From NCBI GenBank assembly GCA_030141605.1, contig JAQGDQ010001748.1, positions 1-26,919 of the forward strand: a stretch of 26,919 nt of DNA, written 5' to 3'. A model generated the notes under the pieces. It did no database searches, was not told where the DNA came from, and saw nothing but the letters and a program-made list of their open reading frames with translations. The stretch comes from Tubiluchus corallicola. Its lineage: Eukaryota; Priapulida; Priapulimorpha; Priapulimorphida; Tubiluchidae. Below are positions 1 through 11,600 of this stretch, piece after piece. A program made the translations under genes and the position numbers. The first letter of the stretch is position 1, and every line of letters begins with the position of its first letter.

Positions 1-1450
1 ACTTGTCTGGTTGGTCATGGTGGCTTGTTATTTTTGATTGACCATTGGGCACTTCTTAATTGTTATTGCCGTTTAAACTGCGTCAAATATTTAACTATTT
101 ATGGTTTTAATTTCACGATTATTTCTTAATGTTTTAAACTTTGGAACCAAGTTATACCAAATAGAAGCAAATGTGAAAAAAATCTAAGCTGACTGGTATT
201 TAAAATTGGGACTTTGAATGATGTCAATGTCCAGTGCCATGACCACTGGACTACACAGCTTGTTGTGGTCATAGCCAGGTTTTACCTGAATCTTTATAGA
301 CCAATTGAATTTTTTTAAGTTGTAGTTTTACTGTACGCTGGAATAGTTGTGACCAAATTACCTTGATTTTTATGATGACCCTCATATCCTCAAAATGAAT
401 GTACAAATCGTTATTTTTATCAATTATACTATTATGCTATTATTTATGTTTATTTGTGAGTGCATATATTTGTGTATATATGCAAATAAAGATAGTACGT
501 ACGTACATATATGTGTGTGTATGTGCTGCGTGCATGCGTGTGTGTGTATTGTTGCCACAAGTATGTTAAACTCACTATTTACTCTCATTCTATTAATTTC
601 CATGTGTTCAAGCATCGTGCATTTTTAGTTACTCACTATTTACTCTCATTCTATTAATTTCCATGTGTTTAAGCATTGTGTATTTTTAGTTACTTGCTAT
701 TTGCTCTCAATCTATTAATTTCCATGTGTTTAAGCATCGTGTATTTTTAGTTACTTGCTATTTACTCTCAATCTATTAATTTCCATGTGTTTAAGCATCG
801 TGTATTTTTAGTTACTCACTATTTGCTCTCAATCCATTAATTTCCATGTGTTTAAGCATCGTGTATTTTAGTTACTCACTATTTACTCTCATTCTATTAA
901 TTTCCATGTGTTTAAGTATCGTGTATTTTAGTTACTCACTATTTACTCTCATTCTATTAATTTCCATGTGTTTAAGCATCGTGTATTTTAGTTACTCACT
1001 ATTTACTCTCATTCTATTAATTTCCATGTGTTTAAGCAGCTTAAGCATCGTGTATTTTTAGTTACTCACTATTTGCTCTCAATCTATTAATTTCCATGTG
1101 TTTAAGCATCGTGTATTTTTAGTTACTTGCTATTTACTCTCAATCTATTAATTTCCATGTGTTTAAGCATCGTGTATTTTTAGTTACTTGCTATTTGCTC
1201 TCAATCTATTAATTTCCATGTGTTTAAGCATCGTGTATTTTTAGTTACTTGCTATTTGCTCTCAATCTATTAATTTCCATGTGTTTAAGCATCGTGTATT
1301 TTTAGTTACTCACTATTTGCTCTCAATCTATTAATTTCCATGTGTTTAATCATCGTGTATTTTTAGTTACTCACTATTTACTCTCATTCTATTAATTTCC
1401 ATGTGTTTAGACATCGTGTATTTTTAGTTACTTACTATTTACTCATTCTA
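1..1450. repeat. Left arm of large inverted duplication
   Basis: This stretch is the reverse complement of 3740-5230; base 1 pairs with base 5230. In the unique outer part (1-590) I saw only a handful of single-base differences, so identity is near 98-99 percent. The inner part is a colinear copy of the 61-bp array, including one unit with an extra cagctta insertion (about 1036 here, about 4186 in the other arm) and three consecutive units with a shorter T run. The arm may extend beyond the window edge. It lies in the intron downstream of e18. Confidence 0.93.
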
Positions 1451-1452
1451 TT
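600..1452 (+). repeat. 61-bp minisatellite, inverted copy (about 14 units)
   Basis: Tandem units of about 60-61 bp with core tactctcattctattaa, then ccatgtgtttaagcatcgtg, then tatttttag. This is the reverse-complement sister of the array at 3740-4660 that touches the e17 splice acceptor. In this orientation the acceptor-like end of each unit is antisense to the gene. The small open frames across it are products of the repeat and not genes. Confidence 0.93.
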
Positions 1453-1965
1453 AATCTCCATACAGCATAAAGTACAGCGTCTATCCATAGGTCTCCATAC
1501 AGCATAAAGTACAGCGTCTATCCATAGGTCTCCATACAGCATAAAGTACAGCGTTCATCCATAGGTCTCCATACAGCACAAAGTACAGCGTCTATCCATA
1601 GGTCTTCATACAGCATAAAGTACAGCGTCTATCCATAGGTCTTCATACAGCAAAAGTACAGCGTCTATCCATAGGTCTTCATACAGCATAAAGTACAGCG
1701 TCTATCCATAGGTCTCCATACAGCATAAAGTACAGCGTCTATCCATAGGTCTCCATACAGCATAAAGTACAGCGTCTATCCATAGGTCTCCATGCAGCAT
1801 AAAGTACAGCGTCTATCCATAGGTCTTCATACAGCATAAAGTACAGCGTCTATCCATAGGTCTCCATACAGCATAAAGTACAGCATCTATCCATAGGTCT
1901 GCATACAGCATAAAGTACAGCGTTCATCCATAGGTCTCCATACAGCATAAAGTACAGCATCTTGT
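1453..1965 (+). repeat. 37-bp minisatellite (about 14 units)
   Basis: About 14 head-to-tail copies of a 37-bp unit, ccatacagcataaagtacag followed by cgtctatccataggtct, with few substitutions and occasional single-base indels. It begins exactly where the left inverted-repeat arm ends and has no copy next to the right arm. No coding potential. Confidence 0.93.
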
Positions 1966-2509
1966 CTTGTTGCCTTTCACGGCTCTGGTAGTTTTGATAG
2001 ACTAGGGTATGATCGAAGAGTTCACGAAAATGACTGGTGTCATGGACTCATTTATTCAAGAACAATGTTGGGTCCTTTAATTTTGATTTCTAAGGACAAA
2101 AAGTGACACAAATTTGAAAGATGATGATAATATTTAGAAAAGTTAGAAAAAAATGTTAAAACAAACATTTACAGTCACTTGCGATAATTTTTAAGTCTAG
2201 CAAATCTGCACTTCTTTACAAGGTGTATATTTCTCTATCTTAGTATTCAACGTTTATCATTGCTATATGAGAATCAAAACATAGCATTTGTTCAGTAATC
2301 TGCAGTGGCAAATATCATCTATCATATCAACAATTTTTCTACTAATAAAAATTGCCATTTCCATTTTAACGAGGCGAATTATCAAATTCAAAGCGTGTTT
2401 CGTAGTCACTGCGAAAGACCTCCATGAATACTGAAGTTGTACAAGTCTTTTTGGTAATGCTATGCAACAAAAAAAACATCCGTTTAATGAACTACAGAAC
2501 AACACTTAC
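1966..2509. other. Intron downstream of e18, unique part
   Basis: AT-rich intron sequence between the 37-bp array and the e18 donor (gtaagtg read from 2509). I see no exon, repeat or transposon end in it. A minus-strand open frame at 2263-2505 simply runs on from e18 into the intron and has no family similarity past the donor. Confidence 0.6.
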
Positions 2510-2606
2510 CCAGTATAACATCAGGACCGAAACAAACTGTGTAAGGCTGTAGCAAGCCATGTATTTAAACATGCCAAATGAGGTAACAAGGGCTGCCCTT
2601 CCTTCT
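2510..2606 (-). CDS. ATP13A3-like: ATPase exon e18: P domain to M5
   Basis: Acceptor ctttcacag at 2607 and donor gtaagtg at 2509; 97 bp, entering in phase 2 and leaving in phase 0. It encodes [20 protein letters not shown] and a following hydrophobic run ending in YW, which is transmembrane segment M5 right after the phosphorylation domain. The segment mixes ATP13A2-like (SLTQFVSV) and ATP13A3-like (REGRAAL) residues. It is the last exon I can place; the next one, for M6, must lie left of the window. With e17 it is bracketed by the two inverted-repeat arms. Confidence 0.95.
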
Positions 2607-5600
2607 CTGTGAAAGAAACGGAAAACGTAAAACTTCAACAAATTTCTGACGAGAAACTGAACTCACGTTAACGTTACATGCACTTGCTCAAAAGCGTGGC
2701 TAGTTTTTGTGTCTAACAGAGCATGACCAGTTCCAGACTGCTCTATGATATGCCTCTAGAACTTGAAAAATGAAATAGTAAGTGACCGGCGAGAAATAAC
2801 TGAGTTGTCACGGTGTGTGCTTAGTGACCGAGTCGACTCCAGTTTGCAGCATGCCAAACTGCTTATAATGAAAATAAAAAGGAGAGGGAAATAACCTTAG
2901 GTACATTTCAAAACTCAAATTGTGCTCAAAACAGGATCTTCCACATTCAAAACAGAATCTTAATCTTCTATGTTCACTTCATGCTTGAAAATTAGTAAAC
3001 CTTTCCACAAGCATTGGCAATGGCAGCTGGCAGTTAAAATTACTGGGGGCGTTGCTTCGCAAAATTTTTAGCCATTGTTTTAATGCTGTGTAAAACAAAA
3101 CAAACGTGTGCAATTTTAATGTTGTAATTGTAACTTTAAACAAACAAACATACGAAAATTTATGCAAAAACTGGATAAAATCCTAAACAAAAAATATATT
3201 TTTTGCTTACTAATAGCCCAAAATTATCGCTGTTCAAGCTTGATGCATTCACGGTAAGCACGTGGCAACTGACAACAAACTGTGTGAGCGACAGTACTTT
3301 TTCTACATGGGCTCAAACATGTGCGCAGGGCCGGTTGCGCACAACAGCTAAACACTGTGCTGCTTTAACGCACTGTGCTCAGGTTCCGTACCAGTATAAA
3401 GAAAGAACTAAAGAAAAAAGACTTACTACATTGAATATTATCGATAATATCGAGTGAAAATAGGTGGTGCTGCAGTTCCACTGTACCTATACACGAACCT
3501 CCACTGGACATTAGTCCCAATCACATAGTATTAAAAAAATAACTCTGAGCAATGACCATAGAGACATTGTCTCATTAACAACTGACCTGATGACCGTTGG
3601 AACACATTTGATGTTTTGTTCTAGAGAGGTAAACGGACTCGCAACAGAAGCCTCAGCCTCCGACAACGAGATGCCGGCGTGCGCCATTTTCAGAGCACCG
3701 CAGTCGTTGGCGCCATCTCCACACATGGCAACGTTGTAACTAAAAATACACGATACTTAAACACATGGAAATTAATAGAATGAGAGTAAATAGTAAGTAA
3801 CTAAAAATACACGATGCTTAAACACATGGAAATTAATAGAATGAGAGTAAATAGTGAGTAACTAAAAATACACGATGCTTAAACACATGGAAATTAATAG
3901 ATTGAGAGCAAATAGTGAGTAACTAAAAATACACGATGCTTAAACACATGGAAATTAATAGAATGAGAGTAAATAGTGAGTAACTAAAAATACACGATGC
4001 TTAAACACATGGAAATTAATAGATTGAGAGCAAATAGTGAGTAACTAAAAATACACGATGCTTAAACACATGGAAATTAATAGATTGAGAGTAAATAGCA
4101 AGTAACTAAAAATACACGACGCTTAAACACATGGAAATTAATGGATTGAGAGCAAATAGTGAGTAACTAAAAATACACGATGCTTAAGCTGCTTAAACAC
4201 ATGGAAATTAATAGAATGAGAGTAAATAGTGAGTAACTAAAATACACGATGCTTAAACACATGGAAATTAATAGAATGAGAGTAAATAGTGAGTAACTAA
4301 AATACACGATACTTAAACACATGGAAATTAATAGAATGAGAGTAAATAGTGAGTAACTAAAATACACGATGCTTAAACACATGGAAATTAATAGATTGAG
4401 AGCAAATAGTGAGTAACTAAAAATACACGATGCTTAAACACATGGAAATTAATAGATTGAGAGTAAATAGCAAGTAACTAAAAATACACGATGCTTAAAC
4501 ACATGGAAATTAATAGATTGAGAGCAAATAGTGAGTAACTAAAAATACACGATGCTTAAACACATGGAAATTAATATATTGATTGTAAATAGCGAGTAAC
4601 TAAAAATGCACGATGCTTAAACACATGGAAATTAATAGAATGAGAGTAAATAGTGAGTTTAACATACTTGTGGCAACAATACACACACACACGCATGCAC
4701 GCAGCACATACACACACATATATGTACGTACGTACTATCTTTATTTGCATATGTACACAAATATATGCACTCACAAATAAACATAAATAATAGCATAATA
4801 GTATAATTGATAATAATAACAATTTGTACATTCATTTTGAGAATATGAGGGTCATCATAAAAATCAAGGTAATTTGGTCACAACTATTCCAGCATACAGT
4901 AAAACTACAACTTAAAAAAAATTCAATTGGTCTATAAAGATTCAGGTAAAACCTGGCTATGACCACAACAAGCTGTGTAGTCCAGTGGTCATGGCACTGG
5001 ACATTGACATCATTCAAAGTCCCAATTTTAAATACCAGTCAGCTTAGATTTTTTTCACATTTGCTTCTATTTGGTATAACTTGGTTCCAAAGTTTCAAAC
5101 ATTAAGAAATAATCGTGAAATTAAAACCATAAATAGTTAAATATTTGACGCAGTTTAAACGGCAATAACAATTAAGAAGTGCCCAATGGTCAATCAAAAA
5201 TAACAAGCCACCATGACCAACCAGACAAGTTTTTAAAGCTTCTTTAAACTACAGGAAGTATTTTATGACTGTCAATGATTATAAATATTTTACGAAATAT
5301 TTTGAAATGTGCATGATAGACAACTGCCACTACAATGAAGTAATAGTATATATATATATATATATAGGGAAAAGTTACATAAATCCCTGGTAAATCATTA
5401 TTCTCAATCATAAGTGTTTGTAGTGACATCTGGTAGACATTTTAACAAACTTTGCACAGACTTTTAGCAATGTTATCAGGGATGAGAATGACAAATTGCA
5501 AAAAACTCTGAAACAGGCCGGGGGTTTGGGGGCCACCTAGGTCCCCAATGGGGTTCAAGGGAGCCCCCTTGGAGCCAGCAACAAATTGCAATTTTGTGAC

Positions 5601-8600
5601 CATCGAGAGCCTCTAAGTGGACTTAAAATATCAATTACCTTGTTTCATGTATAATTTAAAATACCCAACTATCAAGGATACATGATACATAATTATCTCA
5701 AAAATGCCTAAGTACTGGCCGCTCCTATGCAAAAGTATGTAAAAATTGTCTGCAATTGACTCAAATAACTCTGCACAATTGATTCTATATTTTTATACAT
5801 AGAGATATACACGTGGTTACACTGATGTACGTGATGCAAACAAAGTGACGGCCCGCCAACTAGCGGTCAGTTTGTGAAATAATGTACTGGGTCCGTAAAA
5901 ATTTTCTCAACGAATTTACGCGATTTACAAAAATGGCACTACTGGTCTTTCAAAAACTCAGAATTCCGCGTATGCGCGGAAAATTCCCATCCCTGAATGT
6001 AATTTTACAATTCCTGTACATTCTCTAAATTTATTACACCAACAGCAGTTTTCACACTACTAGTATTGAATTCATTGAAAGGTAAACAACAAAAACCACT
6101 TTTAGATACTTTTTTAGATTAAAAATCTCACCCGAGGTCTTGAATGTGTTCAATAAGTTGTCCTTTTTGTTCCGGACTCATTCTAGCATAAACCGTGCCT
6201 CGTAGAACCACCTAAATGATTAAAAAAAACCTCAGAAAAACTCGAAGAAGCAATTTAACCTTTGGGTAACCAGACATTCGTTTCTTATGAAATACTACTT
6301 AAATATTCGTACCGGTTCAGTTATATAAACATTACAATGAGTAGTGACATCAGAGAATTCGCAAATTCTTAGTTTACTGTTAATATCTGAACTATAACAA
6401 CATTTTGAATACTGTTGCAATTATATTTCTCCATCCTAAAAGTGATTACAGAACAATATCTTATAATAAGCAGAAAGATAGATAGTTTATTGACATATGG
6501 CCAACAGGGCTGATCAAAACAATACTAAACATTTCATACAATAGATAGATAGTTTATTGACATATGGCCAACAGGGCCTATCAAAACAATAATAAACATT
6601 TCATACAATAGATAGATAGTTTATTGACATATGACCAACAGGGTTGATCAAAACAATACTAAACATTTCATACAATAGATAGATAGTTTATTGACATATG
6701 GCCAACAGGGCCTATCAAAACAAAAATAAACATTTCATACAATAGATAGATAGTTTATTGACATATGGCCAACAGGGCCGATCAAAACAAAAATAAACAT
6801 TTCATACAATAGATAGATAGTTTATTGACATATGGCCAACAGGGCTGATCAAAAGAATAAACATTTCATACAATAGGTAGATAGTTTATTGACATATGGC
6901 CAACAGGGCTGATCAAAACAAAAATAAACACTTCATACAATAGATAGATAGTTTATTGACATATGGCCAACAGGGCTGAACAAAACAAAAATAAACATTT
7001 CATACAATAGGTAGATAGTTTATTGACATATGGCCAACAGGGCTGATCAAAACAAAAATAAACACTTCATACAATAGATAGATAGTTTATTGACATATGG
7101 CCAACAGGGCTGAACAAAACAAAAATAAACATTTCATACAATAGGTAGATAGTTTATTGACATATGGCCAACAGGGCTGATCAAAACAAAAATAAACACT
7201 TCATACAATAGGTAGATAGTTTATTGACATATGGCCAACAGGGCTGATCAAAACAAAAATAAACACTTCATACAATAGGTAGATAGTTTATTGACATATG
7301 GCCAACAGGGCTGATCAAAACAATACTAAACATTTCATACAATAGATAGATAGTTTATTGACATATGGCCAACAGGGCCTATCAAAACAAAAATAAACAT
7401 TTCATACAATAGATAGATAGTTTATTGACATATGGCCAACAGGGCTGAACAAAACAAAAATAAACATTTCATATAATAGATAGATAGTTTATTGACATAT
7501 GGCCAACAGGGCCAATCAAAACAAAAATAAACATTTCATACAATAGATAGATAGTTTATTGACATATGGCCAACAGGGCTGATCAAAAGAATAAACATTT
7601 CATACAATAGATTACATGCAAGTTCGTGTAAATTTTGCCAGTACACATTGTATTACAGTATTCTGTGGCTGCATTAAACAAAACAAGTTTCCATTTTCAG
7701 TTGAAACTTTAAAAACAGGAACATATTGAGATACTGTGTTCAACATAAAGTTACGCGCAACGCTATATCTTGAGCAGTACAATAAAAACGACATTCATCT
7801 TGAACAACATCTTGAACAACTACAAAAACTTGATTTCCATGTGGAAAAGGTGGTCTTAAATATCTACCAGTTTTTTATAAGCCAAACAACAAGCACTGGC
7901 TCTAAATTTTGTCAAGGCCTTTCTATCTTCAATATTCCTAACATTTTCTAAATACGTCCAATAGTTAAACGACCTACAAAAAATACAGAAGCTATACGTA
8001 CCCGGGGTAATACGTCCGGGTGATCAACCCGCAGGTACTCAAACGTGCTGCCGGTCAAAGCAAAATGAAACTTTGTTGACTTGGTAAAATCATGTTTTGT
8101 ATCACAGCTATCAGTAATAGTATCATGTAACTCACCATCCTACAAAAAATAAAACGCACATTGATCGACCCGCTTAATAACAAAATGCAGAAAGTTATAC
8201 ATTACATACTTTAATACGTTAATCTATTTGCTAAGATTATTTTATGATTTTGACACTATTTTTACATGCTTAATAACAAAATGCAGGAAGTTATACATTA
8301 TACATACTTTAATACGTTAATCTATTTGCTAAGAGTATTTGACATCTTGACATGATTTTGCTTAAACTAGGCAGCACAAGTAATTTCAAAGCAATATAGC
8401 ACCACAACAAACCTTATTTTCTCACAAAAATCATTTTACATTAAAAGCTAAACACGTTACATAAATTCTGAATGTATATGAAAGTTATAAATGCCTCGGT
8501 TTAGCCCAATCTGTTTCTGACCACGACTAGCTTCAAAAAAACAACTCATTAACAAGTTATAGTTACTATCGAGAAATTGACAAATTGTAAACTCAAATTA

Positions 8601-11600
8601 TCAATCAATTTAGGAAATTCTAAGTTAGAAATATTCTACTTTTCTGAAATGTGTTCCAGCTTTCCAGCTGAGTTTGCATGAAACAAGCTTGTCACCATGG
8701 CAACATGATCAAGTCGTGACAGATAAACGACACAGACAAATAATACTTACTGCAGACATCTGTAAAGAGTTAATCTCAATATTAGGATTCTCGGCATAGG
8801 AGTATGTGACGTCTTCGGACGTGGCCTTCACTAAAATCACCTGTTCGGACTTTTTGACCATCTGGCAATCGCGGGCCACGCTGAGAGCTGTCAGCATGTT
8901 ATCACCTGTTGGAAATAAAAAGTTTCTTACCAAAAATGTAAAGTTTGAACAGTGGCACTAGAGACAAAAATCACAAATGCCTGTAACACAGATATACGAG
9001 CTTGAAAATAGACAAGGTGAATTACCATGAGTAGTTATGATGTCTGTTGAATAGCTAAAGTTAAGCAATATCAAGTCTTGCATCAGTAAACGGATGCAAG
9101 ACTACCGAGTTTGATACTCATTTAAAATTGGTGATTTCATCTGCTATTCTGTCTCTGGGAATTTACCTCGTTGTCTACACATCCAAATGTCGACAAGACA
9201 CCTCTACCTGGACGGTCTCTCATCTCAGAAGATTACATTTGATAATGAGATAAGTGCTGGTCCTACCACAAGCATCTTAAATTGAGTAGATTCTGCCATT
9301 GAATGATGAATTCCAGCCGGCAGAGTTTCAAGATATAAAAAGATCGTATAATGCTTGAGCATGTCAAGTATGAAAGTTAACCAATGCTGTGCCCGATCAG
9401 CTAAATGGATAGGTGACCAGGGTTACGTTAAAGATTTTAGTGGAAAGACCATCACCTGTTATCATCACAGTTCTTATGCTGACGTCTTGAAGTATTTTAA
9501 TCACCGGGGTCGTTTCTTTTTTCAGTCTGTTCTCCATGACGAGTAATCCGAGAAACGTTAGACTGTGTTCTAGTTGATCCCTACAAAAACAAACAGAGAG
9601 AAAGAAAGTGCTTAAAATAACATTCCATCAGTCAAGTACAGTGTTGCAGTCTCTGTACAGTTTAGAAGTAACTCTGCAAACAGAGAGTAACTGTATTTAA
9701 TGAATTTATTCTGATCACTCTGTGTACAGCATGTAAACTTCAATAATTGTTTATTACCCGAATAAAAGATTTGTAATTATAATCTGCGTAGTTGGACAGA
9801 AAATTGATTATCAATTATTACAAAGTTAATCAGTAAATTTACAATCGAGGTTATAAAAAATTAGTTAATGTACACACGCTGGTGTCTCTTAATATACGCA
9901 TGTCGTAATATACGTGTCTTAATATACGTGTCTTAATATACGTGTCTTAGTTTACATATGTCTTTATATACGTATGTCATATAATTTATACAGAAAATGG
10001 AGAAATTACGTGACACATTAAAACTGTTTAGCTAAAACTTTTCAGCTGCTTTGCGGCTTTTTAGTTTTCCTTTTTTGGTTTGTGCTTTTTTTTCTAGTTT
10101 TACATTATATCCTACAATTTAAGAAAGTAGGCAGCTTTGTGTCTTCTACGATTTGCTCTTTCATAGGCGTTTCCCCGGTTAATTGCCAACGAAATCATTT
10201 TTTGCCGAAAACAAACCCTTCCACGTTACAAGTCTGTTTGCGAAGTAGACTCACCTTACAATTCTCTGAGCTTTAACCCACTTTAGATCAGGAAGCGGTT
10301 TCCACGACAACGCAATCACGCGATAACCCTGCTGCGTGTAAATCCGAAGCGTGTTAGTGAAATCAGCGGGAACTGCAAAAAGTAATAAATTCACAGCTAA
10401 AACAATCAAGAAACAGATTAAAACAGATCAACCACAGTTTATTCTAGATAGCTAGTCCAGATTTTAGGTGTGATGCCTCTTTAGTATTACTATAAGTATA
10501 ATGCATAATTTAATCTCTTCTCACCCACTTAAATTTGAGTATATATATATATATATGTATATCATTGTATACACAAGTAAGCAATATGGTGCATTCTAAT
10601 ACAAGTAAGTGGTACATTGACAGATAACCACATAATTCATATTCATAACTATTTAAAAAAAATTTCACTCTTTAAGGCTCACTCAAAATCGTAATTACAT
10701 ATTATGTTCTCCTTTCTCAACTTTCAGGTTTATTGCTCTTATACCATTGCTATTATTATATCATTTACTTCATCCTTATTTACATTAAGTTATCTACAGC
10801 AGCATGCATAACTGTAATCATTTTTTCATTTAAGTAAGGTGAGTGTGTTAATGACCGTATGGTCGTACACTGACCTCGCACAACTCAAATCATTTTATTT
10901 AAAGTTTATTAATGTGTTTGATACTGTATTTTGATGTGTAAAAATAAATTCATAGTTCATAGTGCATGAAAACTAAACAGAATCTGCTCACTTGTTATCA
11001 AGAAAATTATCATTATTTTCACAGAAACTTGGTTCCAAAAAGGTCTAAGAACCTTAAATAATTACTTATGTTCACCACACAATACATCCCCTGTCCAATC
11101 ACTCTACAATGCAAAGCATTTCATGCAAACACATGGCAAAAGCAATGCTTCGCACAAAATCTAGAGCACTTTTCTAACTGGTACACACCAACTATCACCT
11201 GAGAAAATACGTACCAGTTTCTGGTCGACACAAGCTGGCTATCATCTCCGGCGCCCCCTTTGTGTACAGCTCAAAGCCAGTAGCTCCTAACGTGCGAGTG
11301 ATCACGCTCATGCGCTGCAGATTGGACGAAAACGTAAACTGTCGGACAATGCCGATCTCATACGATTGCTGAAAACCATACAAAATACAGAGACACGCAA
11401 AAATGTCACAGCAAAAAACCCGTTTGCTGTGATAACAAGGAGTATGTGATCATGAGATACGTGAATATTTCTGCCTTTAAAATGAATAAAATTTTAAAAC
11501 TGACAGTCATTTGATCTGTTAATAGTTATTTTGATTTAAGCCAATAACAATAGACTAAAATGGTGATAAAATGGCAAACTAGAAAATCTACATAGCATAA

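Larger units (their letters stand above)
3740..5230. repeat. Right arm of large inverted duplication
   Basis: Reverse complement of 1-1450, colinear throughout. The inner edge coincides with the e17 splice acceptor and the outer edge is at acaagt (5225-5230). It comprises the 61-bp array (to about 4660), a CA-rich patch and about 500 bp of unique sequence. In the transcript it sits immediately upstream of e17 while its complement lies downstream of e18. Confidence 0.93.

Noticed and set aside
846-1061. 71-codon repetitive open frame, mirrored at 4167-4382
   Set aside because: It is translation of the 61-bp minisatellite in three units with a shorter T run; the identical mirrored peptide comes from the inverted arm. 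No start context or family similarity.
3203-3457. 84-codon plus-strand open frame in intron e17-e18
   Set aside because: No recognisable domain, no splice context, and it is within the length expected by chance.
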